DNA of 64,000 nt from Hofstenia miamia (Eukaryota; Xenacoelomorpha; Acoela), in contig SCFE01000095.1 in NCBI GenBank assembly GCA_004352715.1, positions 1,464,747 to 1,528,746 on the forward strand, read 5' to 3'. Shown piece after piece: positions 35,134 through 48,240 of the stretch (the first letter of the stretch is position 1; every line of letters starts with the position of its first letter). Made by a program: the position numbers and the translations under genes. Below the pieces are notes generated by a model. The model was given only the letters and a program-made list of their open reading frames with translations. It did not search any database and had not been told where the DNA came from.

Positions 35134-36694
35134 AACATTTTGCAGTAATTATGGCTAATATTGTTAATTACTTACGGTTTAACAAAGCTATGTAAATAGT
35201 CATGCATATTTTAACTCACAAAGCAATAAATTGTGTCTTGAATAATGCATTCACTATAATATAAAGAATTACTCCTCATAAAAAATTGGCTTAGTGTTCC
35301 ATGGCATCACATTCTATCAAAATGCTGAATTTCAGCATCATCTATGCAAAGATGTCAATAACAGAAAAAAACCAAATTTAGTCCAAAAAAACTATCTACA
35401 GTGATTGCATTTCTTAAACTTTTTTCATTCAATGCACTTTAAAATTTAACGATCAAGGTTCAGTAAAACAGAATCTCGTTTCTTTATTACTGCTTTAAGT
35501 AATTGGAAACAAAGAAGAAAAATAGATCGAATTCATCCAGTCATTGCCCAACCTATTTAGGAGTACTTGAGAGCATTGCATTTGGGCGAATGTTTCTCTC
35601 TTTATGTCAATGATATATCAGGATTATACAGGATTATAATATCTATCAATATGCCTAAGATTAATGCATACATAGGTTATGTCTGCAAGTTAAGACATCC
35701 TTATACATTTTGATAAGAATAAATCGAAAATTAAAAAGACACAATTTCTCATCTTTTCTCAAAAGTAATATTTAAAATTGTTCAAAATATTAAAATTGAC
35801 AGAATTTTTAGCTTTTCTGTAGTTGCACGAGTATATTAAGTCAATTGTTTGCAAAACTTCTACAATATCATTTACAATTACATTTACATTAACTTAAATG
35901 CCAGATGGCAACAAATAATTTGTTCCTGTCGCATTGGAATTATTTTAAAGGCAGGAAAATTAAAGGCGGTAAATTCCTTCAGTATTATGGGTAAGATTAA
36001 AGTTAGGCCCTGTCAATAATGACCTTTGAGGTCTTTTGGTTTGATGACGTTTGGCCAAGAATGAGGACATTTGTCTTTGGCAATTTGCTGGATTTCTAGG
36101 TGTCATATGGGCTAGCGCTACATAATTTTAGAAAGCTCTAGTCCTTTTCCACATCAACATGCAATTAGATTGATCATAGTTCATAAACATGCTGAACAAT
36201 AGCTGGTTACAACGATCAAAATACGTTTTCATGTAATCACACTAAAACGACTTTTAGAGGGCCCTAGAAGCTCTTTGCAACCCAATGCTTCTGAAATATG
36301 TAGAATGCATGTCCTAAAATACTTTATAGTATTTTGATGGTACACTGGTGGATCGAAGAAACATATAATGATTTGAAATATTACCCCAGTGTTATTTTTT
36401 AATGTATTATGTTTAGAAACAAGCAAAAAATCAAAAATATAATGTAAGTGTATGCTTGCTATAGCGCTTAATTAGAATAATAATGCATGGGATAAAACGG
36501 CTGAATTGTACAAATTGGTATTGTTTTTTTGTAGTTAAGGACCTCAACTCAAGGCCTTATTTAGAGTTGTCAACAATTTATATTGAACAAGTTTGGGTAC
36601 CTTATGACGGGAGCATTGCTTAATTTTTACAATGGAAGAGCAATTTTCATGCAACTTTGTTTGCATTTGAACAGCTGTTGCTGTCTTAAGTCCA
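35134..36694. other. Non-coding stretch downstream of the MFS gene
   Basis: An AATAAA at about 35225 could serve as polyA signal for the MFS gene. Nothing else is recognised. Confidence 0.35.
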
Positions 36695-36941
36695 TGCTAC
36701 ACGAACAACTTTTGTCGCCAATTTTTGCTGGCCAACGAACATCGTTCGTGTAGCACCCCTCTTCCACAACTAAAATCGGGGGTAATTATTTAGAATAAAA
36801 TTGTTCGTTCGGACCAACAAAAGTTAGCGACAAAAGTTGTCCGTTTAGTCCAACAAAAATTGGACAATAAAAATTGTTCCTGTAGCACCCCTTTCGCCAA
36901 CTTCGTTAAGTAATTAAATGACAAAAGTCGTTCGTGTAGCA
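36695..36941. mobile_element. Short TIR element with TGCTACACGAAC ends
   Basis: TGCTACACGAAC at the left pairs with GTTCGTGTAGCA at the right. Related phrases (TTCGTGTAGCACCCCT, TTCCTGTAGCACCCCT, ACAAAAGTTGT) recur inside, so the unit may be built of two or three internal repeats. No coding sequence. Confidence 0.6.
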
Positions 36942-37218
36942 GGGTACTCCGACCAACCTTTTTGTTGGAGAAATAATTCTCCAACTTTCCACCAATTATC
37001 ACCTTCAGAAATAAATAAACAATTCTAACATTTAAAAACCGTTTGGCTGACTTTTTGTACCCCAGAGCTCTTAATTCGTTAATAGTTTTAAAACATTAAA
37101 ATGAAACTTGCTGATATTTATTGACTTTTCATGAAAAACATAAAAATACCATATTTAAAAGTTTCAACAAAATTTGAGCACAACTACCTGAAATATTGTT
37201 GTATACTACGTAATCACT

Positions 37219-37245
37219 ATTTGGGGTACTTTTTGTACCCCAAAT
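37219..37245. repeat. Perfect 11-bp stem hairpin with T5 loop
   Basis: ATTTGGGGTAC, TTTTT, GTACCCCAAAT. The right arm with its T-run (TTTTTGTACCCCA) also occurs at 37052-37064. It may mark the end of a degenerate element; no function is inferred. Confidence 0.7.
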
Positions 37246-37839
37246 CCCATCATAACATTTTATTTCGTTTTACCACAATAAGCACGATAAAGTGCAGCAG
37301 AATTTACAAAAGAAAAAGTATGGTCAATATTTTGTATTTCCTCCCTTAGCCAAAATCACATGGGATACTCGGCAAGGGAATGATTCATATAGTGTCACTA
37401 TTTTTTTATTAGGAATGGCGTAAAAAGTATTTTTGACCGCTTGAAACAACTATGCTTTTGTCAATTTTATGAAGGTCATTAGTTAATGTAATAAAGATTT
37501 TCTTGCAATATAGCATATTGGTGTTGACATTAGGGATGAGTAATATATTTTTTATTTGAAATTTACTGTTGCAATACATTTAAATAGTACATTTTCAGTG
37601 ATTCAAAATTCAATTACTATATTTTTTGCATGCAATTTTTTTAAGTTAAATTTTACAGCATATGTGGCCAACATAGAAAGTCTGACATTTTTGTATATCA
37701 ATTTTTGCATAACTTTAATCTAGGGATGTCCTGGAATCCTGTATCCAAATAAAATCGGCAATTACACAACCGGATCCGGATATCCCACAAGCAGCGAATT
37801 TAATTAAATGTGCAGATGACTACCATTTCAAGGTATATT

Positions 37840-37923
37840 TCAGAAAAAGTAATATCAAATTCAGAAAAAGTAAGATCAAATTCCGAAAAAGTAAGATCAA
37901 ATTCCGAAAAAGTAAAATCAATT
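37840..37923. repeat. 21-bp minisatellite, four units
   Basis: Units of 21 bp with core CGAAAAAGTAAGATCAAAT and one or two changes each. The period is a multiple of three and both strands are open over it, but no conserved protein surrounds it. Confidence 0.9.
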
Positions 37924-38938
37924 TCAGAATTTTCAAGTTTCTTAATCCAAAAGCAAGGCGATGGTGTCTCATTAGTATTTTAGTGTTGTAATTAACCTGT
38001 CTACTTTGGACAATCAATATATGCTATTATACTTTTATTACAGAATCAACGCAAGTGTCTTTTTAGTGTTCATGTCATTTTCGGTTTAACTTTAGGATAC
38101 AACATTTCTCTTGTAGAAATAGGGAGTTGTGCCTTTAGAAACACATACACTTTACGTGTACATGTAGACAACTACTACTATTTGTTTTGCTGTTTTCAGG
38201 CTTCTGCAGAGCCGATGAAGTGATGGCTGCAGTTTCATCTGAACTCTGCATTCATTCATTCAATCATGTCTAAAATTCTTTCCCGATGTCCTATAAAAAA
38301 TGATATGAAAGTTGGACAATAATATTTTCATCATGTCCATTCGTTCTTATTTTGAGAAGAAACTGTGTAATTTAGTCTATAGCAATTTGTTTGAATCTTA
38401 TGTAACCTCATATACAATGTGTGCAACAATATATAATTTTCTGTGTAAGTTCAATAAAGTTAGCATTTTTTGTGATAACATTTAACCTCAAAACGTTTGA
38501 GCCTCAATAATTGTTTACATGTTAATCATGTATTTTTATGTCTTACAGTATTTTTCGTTCAATACCTGAATTAAACAAAAGCAAATATTATCTTTACTTA
38601 CGGTGCAATCAATCACTTCGTTCTATTTTTGATTACATATTTGTCATATGATGGATGCATACAACAACTTAAAGTACAACAGAAACTTATTGTTAACATC
38701 TTTTTTATCTTGCCAACAACGATATACAGTAGTCCAAAATATCTAGTCGTAAGAGGTCGTCAAATTGAGAAATAAACCGGAAACTTAAATTATTTGTTTT
38801 AATTATTCAATAAGATATTCTATATATAGCCCAAAAATCTGATTGAAACGGGTTTTAAGGATTTGTGTCTTTTAATTAAAATAATTTTAAATTCAAAGAA
38901 ATTAGTAAAGTTTTAACATTCTTAAGCAACTTCAAATA

Positions 38939-39396
38939 CAGGGTGGGCCAAAAAAATGTTACCACTTTTTATATTCTAACCATTTTCAAAATTACTAAGA
39001 TTTTTGTTTCATTTTCACAAATATCAAAACTAAACACTGAATTCTCACCCCAATGGATCGAAAGCAATATACCATGGAGGAGAGAGTAAAGATCGTAGAA
39101 GCATATTTTGAATTAAAATCGATAACCCACACTCAACGACGATTCACAACTGACTTTTCAGGAAGAAATCCTCCAAGTAGACTCACAATCAGACGTCTTC
39201 TGCAGAAGTTCAGAGAAACAGGATGTGTGACCAATGCGAATAAAGGACATAGTGGTAGGCCAAGGTCTGCAAGTACAGCCATTAACACTGAGACCGTGAT
39301 ACAGCGTCTGGAGGAATCACCAAGATTGGATTGAACATGTCATCAATTATTGAAACAAGAGAAAAAGTGAGAAGACTTTGTTATCAAATTTTAATT
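38939..39396 (+). mobile_element. Tc1/mariner-superfamily transposase N-terminus and TIR, cut by gap
   Basis: After TA (38937-38938), the terminal repeat begins CAGGGTGGGCCAAAAAAATG. The ORF at 39053-39334 (93 residues) starts MDRKQYTMEERVKIVEAY and has two helix-turn-helix segments, the second with LTIRRLLQKFRETGCV, followed by the linker KGHSGRPRSAS. This is the paired-like DNA-binding half (DUF4817-type HTH) of IS630-Tc1-mariner transposases. A TGA at 39332-39334 breaks it, and the 1,000-N gap removes the catalytic half. Its TIR is similar to that at 28308, so that C-terminal piece may come from a sister element. Confidence 0.85.
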
Positions 39397-40396
39397 NNNN
39401 NNNNNNNNNNNNNNNNNNNNNNNNNNNNNNNNNNNNNNNNNNNNNNNNNNNNNNNNNNNNNNNNNNNNNNNNNNNNNNNNNNNNNNNNNNNNNNNNNNNN
39501 NNNNNNNNNNNNNNNNNNNNNNNNNNNNNNNNNNNNNNNNNNNNNNNNNNNNNNNNNNNNNNNNNNNNNNNNNNNNNNNNNNNNNNNNNNNNNNNNNNNN
39601 NNNNNNNNNNNNNNNNNNNNNNNNNNNNNNNNNNNNNNNNNNNNNNNNNNNNNNNNNNNNNNNNNNNNNNNNNNNNNNNNNNNNNNNNNNNNNNNNNNNN
39701 NNNNNNNNNNNNNNNNNNNNNNNNNNNNNNNNNNNNNNNNNNNNNNNNNNNNNNNNNNNNNNNNNNNNNNNNNNNNNNNNNNNNNNNNNNNNNNNNNNNN
39801 NNNNNNNNNNNNNNNNNNNNNNNNNNNNNNNNNNNNNNNNNNNNNNNNNNNNNNNNNNNNNNNNNNNNNNNNNNNNNNNNNNNNNNNNNNNNNNNNNNNN
39901 NNNNNNNNNNNNNNNNNNNNNNNNNNNNNNNNNNNNNNNNNNNNNNNNNNNNNNNNNNNNNNNNNNNNNNNNNNNNNNNNNNNNNNNNNNNNNNNNNNNN
40001 NNNNNNNNNNNNNNNNNNNNNNNNNNNNNNNNNNNNNNNNNNNNNNNNNNNNNNNNNNNNNNNNNNNNNNNNNNNNNNNNNNNNNNNNNNNNNNNNNNNN
40101 NNNNNNNNNNNNNNNNNNNNNNNNNNNNNNNNNNNNNNNNNNNNNNNNNNNNNNNNNNNNNNNNNNNNNNNNNNNNNNNNNNNNNNNNNNNNNNNNNNNN
40201 NNNNNNNNNNNNNNNNNNNNNNNNNNNNNNNNNNNNNNNNNNNNNNNNNNNNNNNNNNNNNNNNNNNNNNNNNNNNNNNNNNNNNNNNNNNNNNNNNNNN
40301 NNNNNNNNNNNNNNNNNNNNNNNNNNNNNNNNNNNNNNNNNNNNNNNNNNNNNNNNNNNNNNNNNNNNNNNNNNNNNNNNNNNNNNNNNNNNNNNN
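39397..40396. other. Assembly gap, 1,000 N
   Basis: The gap probably hides the catalytic part of the mariner-type element that starts at 38939. The expected second TIR was not found just after the gap. Confidence 0.99.
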
Positions 40397-41633
40397 TTTA
40401 TGGTTTTACTGTAACATTTTTTACACATTAAATATACATGGTTTTTGTTCCACGTGTGTTTTTAATCAAAATTTAGTTTATTTAGGTAGAAATGTAGTGA
40501 AAGAAAGTTTCTCTTAAAATGCTGATCAGTCTTATTAAATTTAATTAATTTTAAATTTCATGATTAGAACTGCTTATAATATATTACTTGCTTTGTTAAA
40601 TGTTGTAACTACTTCATTCCCACTAGACTTGCAGAAAGGTTTTCTATATTCAGGTTCGTCAAAAAAAATTGTGAATATTTTATTTATAATATATTTTTGG
40701 CAGTTTTTGAAAATTGGTTTTTCATTACTTCTTTCAGTGCAAAGTCAACACGGACTGTGAATTTTATTAGTAACTATCGACCTGTCTTCTTTTTTATTGC
40801 CATGCAAATAAAGTAAGAACAATTTAAAAAAATTCAATAAGCTATTATTTAAACTAATTTAAACAATGATCAGCATTTCAAGAGAATTTGACAACGGTAA
40901 TTCTTTCTATAATTAAATCTATAATAAATTGAATTTAGTGCAATATGCTGGATTGCCCATTGCAAACGCGGTATTAGCGCTACATTATGCATTAAATTAT
41001 TTTAGGCTTGTTTATAGAAAACTTTTACACCATAAAAATTTCATTTGTATGTGATGGCGACAAGTGCACATCTTAGTATTGCTGTGTAACTAATGTAATA
41101 TCATTGAATTAAGGAAGATAAAATTTTCGCAATAGCTATTAATTACATTTTGTTGGTGTACTATATATTTTATAACTTGCCAACTAGGGTGTATTTTGAT
41201 TATTTTATTATATGAATATAGGTGGAAATTTATTTATTTTGTTACATGGCAAATATGTGGCGTTTTGGATAGTATGGAAATCGGGTGGCAATATTACCTG
41301 AGGCGGTATTATGCTTAATAATAGTGTTTTAAACTTGAAAATCTATATTTCAACATCGTATGTCGTACCCCGGTTCAGGCTGAATAATTTTAATCAGATA
41401 CATCATTATTTGAATGTGGGTAGAAAATCTAAGAAATCATGGTCCCGGGATGGCAGGATATCACAAAATGCAACCGAAGATTATTTACAGGTAGTTATAA
41501 AAAAGACCTTTCCATGCTTCACGATTCTCAAATTGGCTAATAGGTTTGGAAAAAATTGTTTTTATATGTGGAAAAACGGTTTATGCTTTAAAATGGAGGA
41601 TAGGCAATTTAAGATTAAACCTTTTTTTAGACA

Positions 41634-41665
<32 letters not shown>

Positions 41666-41825
41666 NNNNNNNNNNNNNNNNNNNNNNNNNNNNNNNNNNN
41701 NNNNNNNNNNNNNNNNNNNNNNNNNNNNNNNNNNNNNNNNNNNNNNNNNNNNNNNNNNNNNNNNNNNNNNNNNNNNNNNNNNNNNNNNNNNNNNNNNNNN
41801 NNNNNNNNNNNNNNNNNNNNNNNNN

Positions 41826-41858
<33 letters not shown>

Positions 41859-42027
41859 AATAATTGAATTGAATATTTTGCATAATTATCTTTATTTGCA
41901 TTTTGGTTTGAAATATAATATTATTATAGATAATTGCAAATATTTATAAAACTGCAAAGAAAATTCATACGAAACTATAAATATGCTAAACACTCCAATT
42001 AAACTTCAAACCTGTTAAATTTTTGAA
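40397..42027. other. Non-coding stretch with a (TA)n microsatellite and 160-N gap
   Basis: TA repeats at 41637-41665 and 41826-41856 flank N 41666-41825. No gene is recognised. Confidence 0.5.
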
Positions 42028-42899
42028 CTATTCAGTGTCTATCATTAGATTTTTTCTAATGACTTCCAATGTTTCATTACTAGGAAGTTTATATTTTTTA
42101 GCTACATGATTATCATTTAATCGCGCATAGTCAACGTCCCTATGTGGAAGTCCATAATGGGCAAAGATAGCGTTCATTGTAGTTTGAGTAGATCTGGAAT
42201 CTTTCAGAGCCTCAATTTGAACAAAAAGAATTTGATCTGAGTTGAAATATTCAAGAAAGTTCATTGTCATCTCATAATAACGAGATAAATGATAAAATGT
42301 GTTCCTCGCTGTCTTCAATTGCTCAAGGTTACCACTGCCTCCAAATCGAATGTAGTTGTCGTTTATCTCGGATATCGCTCTCGCAACAGGATCACGAATA
42401 AGCATTACAAATCTAGCTTTGGGATTCCTGCATGCCAATACCTTAGCTTCGCTTTTTCCCGAATGTCGTGGACATGCGTCCAACAAAAACATTTTCTGTT
42501 CGGTATTGCAGCCTTTCTGACAGGAGTTAACACGTTTATTGCTTTTCCCCAAACACAGTTCTTTACCAGCGTCAACAAACCCACTGGTTGGATCGTACTT
42601 GTTGAAATCCGGTGGCTTGTGTTTTAATAAAGATGCTAATGTTGTGCTTCCACATTTGCCACTACCCCAGTAGTAAAGAGTTTTACAACAAGGATTTGGA
42701 TCGATTTTTTGAGTTTCTGAACACGTAACATCAGTTTTTCTTTTTCTTGTTTAATATAAAAAAATGGTGGATTTCTTCTATATTCGTTCAAGCATTGGTT
42801 TGATTTTTTTAATTCGTCTGATACTGCTATGTACAAAGCAATTGAACAGATGAGCCATATTGTAAATAAAAGAGTGAAAATCACTTTAATTCTGTTCAT
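42028..42899 (-). pseudogene. Golgi-type sulfotransferase, intronless, frameshifted and short at the C-terminus
   Basis: Start ATG at 42899-42897 gives a short cytoplasmic tail (MNRIK) and a single signal-anchor helix (VIFTLLFTIWLICSIALYI), typical of type II Golgi enzymes. After a +1/-1 shift in a poly-A/G tract (about 42733-42749) the other frame carries the 5'-phosphosulfate-binding loop YYWGSGKCGSTTLASLL (about 42635-42685) and then the 3'-phosphate-binding motif RFVMLIRDPVARAISEI (about 42340-42400). These are the two PAPS-binding signatures of membrane carbohydrate sulfotransferases (CHST/NDST group), which transfer sulfate from PAPS to glycans in the Golgi lumen. The frame ends at about 290 residues, shorter than usual, with the last helix around LPSNETLEVIRKNL; the typical C-terminal segment with FNxxL is missing. 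A homopolymer error could explain the shift; the short end argues for decay. Confidence 0.75.
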
Positions 42900-43249
42900 T
42901 TAAGCAATGTATCTACAATACACAAATTTTTCGCATTACTACTGTGCCCCCTAACGGTGAATAATATTAATTTTTTTAAATGGCCTTTTTCTTTGTAGAC
43001 ACAAGTGTAATTAGTAAATATGTTGAACATATGATCTAAGAACATATGTGGTGAAAACGAAGAATAATAAAATAATTTATTTTCAAACCTTTGTATAATA
43101 CAAAAAAGTATAAAAATATTTATTAAGGTTTAAAGTAATTTGTTTTCTTTAATTCCACTTAGTTGCAAATTGATATTACTTAGTTACAGACTTTATTCTT
43201 TGAATATCCAAATAAGTTCTTTTCTTTGGGGATAATTTTAATTAATTTT

Positions 43250-43463
43250 TTTCTTTACAATTTTAATTCTTTACAATGAGATTCTTCTTTAATTTCAAGT
43301 GATAATCTGTTCAACAGATCAATACAGTAATTAATAAAACAGTTCTTCATGATNNNNNNTTTCTTTACAATTTTAATTCTTTACAATGAGATTCTTCTTT
43401 AATTTCAAGTGATAATCTGTTCCACAGATCAATACAGTAATTAATAAAACAGTTCTTCATGAT
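43250..43463. repeat. False duplication around a 6-N gap
   Basis: 43250-43353 and 43360-43463 (104 bp each) are identical except for one base and are separated only by NNNNNN. This is the pattern of an unmerged contig overlap, not of biology. Confidence 0.9.
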
Positions 43464-43990
43464 TCGTTTCCTAAATTTAAATTTTCTATAGCACTTAGTT
43501 CTAACATGGAGTTTTGATAAAATATCTTTGCTTGGTCAAATTTTGAAAAATATTTGTAGTGATTTAGTTTTTGTAGATAGTCTAATGAAAAAAGATTGTA
43601 AATTCTTCTGATGTTTTTTTGATTGCTTTTTTTCACATATGATAGCTAAACTCCAATTCAACATTCCTTCTAACTTATTTTTGATCACTTAGATAAATTT
43701 GTCAACAAACATGATGAACATAAATATTGAGGCACAATATACGATTTCAATATCATTATTTTCTATTTAATTGGTATAAAGCTTTGTAACGTACAGAGTG
43801 TTTTGATCCCTTGTGCCATTTTTTTATTATTTTGTTCATATGTTCTTGAAATATTAATTTATTATCAAATATAATACCTAGGTATACAATTTTATTTTCT
43901 TCTTCAATGGTTTTACTGCTTACTTGTAGGCTTAGTTTCTCATCATTTGCTTTGTTTAGGATCTTGAACATATGCTATAAGTTGTCAAAA
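43262..43990 (-). pseudogene. LINE ORF2 C-terminal fragment
   Basis: Read on -, NKIVYLGIIFDNKLIFQEHM (about 43840-43900) is the RT thumb signature of jockey/CR1-type LINEs, and DLWNRLSLEIKEE near 43400 is the conserved C-terminal tail (WNxLPxEI). The spacing fits the end of ORF2. Stops are frequent between the blocks. The C-terminal block is shown twice because of the false duplication at 43250-43463. Confidence 0.75.
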
Positions 43991-44028
43991 ATTTTATTTC
44001 CAATAATATCCCAACACTGAACAATATA

Positions 44029-46560
44029 TTACATCAGTTTGATTGTTGTTTCCGTGATGTGATGTCTTTTATTAGTTAAATTGTTCTCGTGCTCAGAGAA
44101 CGATCTTTCAATGTCCACATTCATAATTGTTGAACGGTTTGCAGAGTACAAGTCACGCAGACTCCAATTCTTAAAATTGGAAAGTATATTGAGTTTTCTG
44201 ATAATAGTTGCGTTTGAATTTGTTTGCATTAAGAATTTTAATGGCTTCTGACAGGAATGCCTCATTTGCACACAGGAGTGCCTGCATATCAGATTTACAA
44301 CAAATTTCTTTATAATTTAGAATAAGATATATGTAGATTTTCTATTCATCTTCTTAAATTTTGAACAAGTTGTGAATTATTAGCACAGAATAATGCAATT
44401 ATGTGAAATTTTTCCAAATATAATTTATATTAATAACAACAAAAAATATTTTAGCGCTATTTCCACTTGGAAGTTTTTAAAATATGTTATGACTTCATTA
44501 AAAAAATTTATTAACTTTTATAAATTATGAACTAATGAAGATATTTAAAATCTAAAAACACCACAAGATGAATAATTGTCTCCTCTTTCTTTTTCGTGTA
44601 AAATTCGCAATCTCTGACTTTGAGCACTGCGTGCCTTGACGACTTCACACAGATTGTCTTAAAAAATTCAAATTAAACTGGCTCATTATCTGAATGCTAG
44701 GCATAGAAGATAATTTGAATAATTTTCCAAAAATCGGTTTTCTTATTGAAAAAATTCTTATTTGAATGTAATTCAGACATAAGCACATGTATTAGCTCAT
44801 ATCTTCATCACTGCATGAGTGCGCCCTACCCCATAGATGTATCCATGTAAAAACTTTTCAATGTTTTTTAACAGGTTTCGATAAAATTGTCCAAAATCTT
44901 GAAAAAATCGGTTTGTTGCGCAAAAGGAACATTAGTGGAAAAAAGGTTAATATAATGTAGAATAAAGCTGGTGAAATGGGCACAACTAGTTCTTTTGTGT
45001 GAAATGCTACAAAGCAATTATTTTTTATTAATGCACCAGTGTGTACCATGGCTTAGAATATCGCAGTTGGCTCCATATTACACGTTTGATGTCAATATTT
45101 GGCGTTTTTTGAAATATGGTCAATTCTCATATAGTTCAAACCTAATATCTGTTGTAGGTTTGCTAATGAATCCAGCCCTTCTATCAACTTTTCGACTGTA
45201 GGCATTGTCTAATTGACTGGATTGGGACCCACGATGCATTTATTAAGTAGTTTGATAAGTATAATAGAAATTTTTGAAAAATGTTTTTGCTAATTTCTTG
45301 ACTTATTAAAATTATAACAATTTCAAAAATTAGATTTGTGAAGTTTAAGAACGTGCTAATTGGCCATTTCTTTGAATTCTTTGAAATTATGTATAACGCT
45401 CTATAGCACTTTCTAAAGTATGATGACCGCAAGTGAACTTCTTCACTTTAAGCTGTAAACCCAAAACAGCTGTGTTACTACAACCCTGTACGGTGGATAA
45501 ACTGAATCCAATTTTTGTTTTGGGTCTGACCATTAACTTGGGCTTGGGCTTGAAATTTTTGCTAATTTGCTACTCTTTGTCTAATTTATGCATAATTAAT
45601 AATGTTAAAATTAACTTATTAAATAAATATCATGTGAATTATGAGGTCCTTTCAACATTATTGAGCAGTGAATCATCAATTTTATTTGAATCATACATAA
45701 AAATCTGAAAGGAATAGGGTTATGGTTAGGGGTAATTCTTCTCGTTACATGTCCTCACTAATCCAATCAATTATAACTCAATTTATGTTTTACCGTAAAA
45801 TGTATTTCATTGCTCATTTGTAATTATATGTTGAATTTTTTATTCATTCATTCATTCAATTTTATAATCTCTAAGATCAATGGTATTCTTGTTTTTTTTA
45901 ATCAAGTGGAGATATTTGAACTTGATGTACATTTGAAATATTCAAGCTTTCATAGCTGTTGGTTTTCACCTAAAAGAAAAATAGGCAATAATGAATTTCG
46001 AACACTTCTAAAACTGAAAATTATGTTAATAAATTGTGAGATAGCCTTCTGGAAAACATGTTAGCGCAATGGTAGCAAATATCAACTATATAACATACAA
46101 AAAGTTTTTTGCTTATTTTTATAAATTTATTATAAATTAAGGTTTAAGTAGTAAGCGTAAATACTATTTCATATTTATGTGTACATTATTACTGATTTTT
46201 TTTATAAACATAGTTTGAAACACTGGTGATTTGCTAGTTAAATTACCACACAACACTTGTTTTTCAACAAATCAATTTAGTTTTCCTCCGCTTAGTGGTG
46301 TGCAATTATAACGATTCAAATTTCTTGAGATGATGCACTTTACAATGAAGATATTATAAACTCCACTGCACTGTTCCTGCTCATTCCTGGTTTCTACATA
46401 ATAGGTTACTGGCAATGTAGTTAAATTTCTTTGAACTTTGAACACCCCAATTCTTCTAAGTGACTTTTTGAAGATATTTTTCGCTAGAACAATTAGCTTG
46501 TTTACATCTGGAAGAAATCCTATCACTGTTTCTGCTACATTACATGCCTGGCGGTATTCT
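44029..46560 (-). pseudogene. hAT-like transposase remnants (two blocks)
   Basis: Read on -, the first block (about 46545-46290) has PDVNKLIVLAKNIFKKSLRR followed by LPVTYYVE, matching the pattern of the hAT-type domain before the RWGTW motif. The second block (44271-44029) has MNVDIERSFSEHENNLTN, which is the C-terminal hAT dimerisation pattern (DxERSFS...L). They are in the right order but 2 kb apart, with no coding sequence between them, so they could be one broken element or two. Both are degenerate. Confidence 0.55.
44700..46260. other. Non-coding between the hAT blocks
   Basis: Several overlapping short ORFs exist on both strands with no recognisable domain. CG dinucleotides are present at ordinary frequency here, in contrast to the region after 49,053. 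Confidence 0.4.
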
Positions 46561-46969
46561 GAAACCGCGGTATTTTGAAAATACCGAAAAATACAGATAC
46601 CAAGCCATCTTGATTAAAAAATCGAGCAGTATTTTCATTCAGCTGTAATTGAGGCGTGTCAACATGCAGGTCAATGGTTGCAGAATAAAAATCTTGAATA
46701 TTTCAGTCCGAAGTTTAATGCATAGCACGTTGACATTGACAAACTTAGGAAATTTCTTAGGATTATATTTGAAGAAGTAGTAAGGTATATTAAGAATGCA
46801 TTTACAATACTGATTACCACACAGACTGCAGTACAAACACAAACTTCACTTATTAAAAAGACACTGACTCATAAAGACATTTTTAACATGCTGGTTCTTA
46901 TGTGTGGCAACATGTATAATGCTCACCTAGATGAAGTTCATTGATTTTTTGGGGGAACAATTGAATGGA

Positions 46970-48240
46970 GCATGCTTCTGTCTAATGAAGGTAATATAAT
47001 ACTGCTTTTTTCATTGATGATCTCCTGCAATTGAAAACTTTTTCCACTAAAATCCCACTCGTTTGCTTGCCTCAATAATCTGTCAAGCTGTTTAAGGTCC
47101 TGATTCGACGCATATCCTACAACTATGCAGTGAGTTATTGGATACAGATAATTTTACACACATTGAAAAGTGTTATAATTCAATCCTTTCAGACGCTGTG
47201 GAGATTTAACTACTAAAGCTTACAGATAATAACCGTCATCTGCGTATTTAACTAAAATGTTTTGTGTGTGGATGGGAGTCAGATCATTTACAACAGTGGA
47301 TCCGATACAGTTCTTTGGAGATGCCTCGTGTGATATATATAAAATCGAACTTTTTTCATTTGCTGTGACTTGTTGCTTTTTCATATGCAAAAAATTGCCG
47401 TACCAGTTAAAAATCGTTTTTCTTAAAGAAAGAATTTCAATTTCAGGAAAAAACCTTGTGATTATTGAAATCAAATGCTTTGAAAAGACAAACAAGAAAG
47501 ACCTGATGTACTTGCAGTTCATTGAATCACAATTCGCAGTTATTTGATGCTGAATTTTCGAAAGAGCATGTTCTGTTGAAGTATTCTTCTGGAAAGTAAA
47601 TTGGTCCAATCCAATTTCCTTTGCCATGGCTAGAATTAAGTATTTCTGTAAAAAATCTTTTCAGCACTCACACAATAATTGGCGTCGCTGATAAAGGTTT
47701 GTAGTCATTGACGGTTTTCAGATTGTAGATTTTTGGAAGAGGAACTATGTTGACTGTTTTCATAATTTCTGGGACCACACCTTTGATCAAGGATTTGCTG
47801 AAAATTTTGGCAATATACCACCCAATTCTAGAGCATGGACCTGCAGACCCATAGAGTTAAATCATTTAGTCCAATAAACGTCTTGTTTAGAATGCAGAGA
47901 GCACTGTAAACCTCCCATTTGATTGGATGTCACAATAAAGTTCTTTTGATGGAAATTTAGAAACTTCTTCATAATCTGGATCTGAATTGATCTTTGCATG
48001 AAGTGCTCTAATAGAAAAACAATGATCTTATGGTTGTTATCTGCCTTGCACAATTTGCTTATTGTCTTCCATCATTTATTCATTTCAGTGGTATTTGATT
48101 TTAAATACGTCTTTTGACTTGTATGATAAGATGACCAATTCTTGTTGATATTTCTGAAACTTCCTCAATTTGACTATGTTTAATGTAATTAGATCTTTTT
48201 CTCAGTAATTTCTAAATTCCAGGTGTAAAAAATTCTAGAT
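46970..48240 (-). pseudogene. LINE reverse transcriptase fragment with YADD
   Basis: Read on -, a degenerate connector (48240-47900) leads to VNIVPLPKIYNLKTVNDYKP (about 47700-47760), QFTFQKNTSTEHALSKIQHQ (about 47540-47600), a worn GSTVVNDL (for ILYINDL; about 47280) and VKYADDGYYL (about 47222-47250), then LDRLLRQANEWDFSGK (about 47050-47100). This is the standard order of RT motifs in CR1/jockey-like elements. The active-site YADD is intact, but several stops and shifts break the frame. Confidence 0.8.

Noticed and set aside
37840-37923. Possible CRISPR-like array (21-bp repeats)
   Set aside because: Contiguous units without spacers in a eukaryotic context; a minisatellite.
45715-45735. 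GGTTATGGTTAGGGG as interstitial telomere repeat
   Set aside because: Only one partial TTAGGG unit; no array.
47257-47547. 96-residue ORF on +
   Set aside because: Opposite-strand shadow of the LINE reverse transcriptase.
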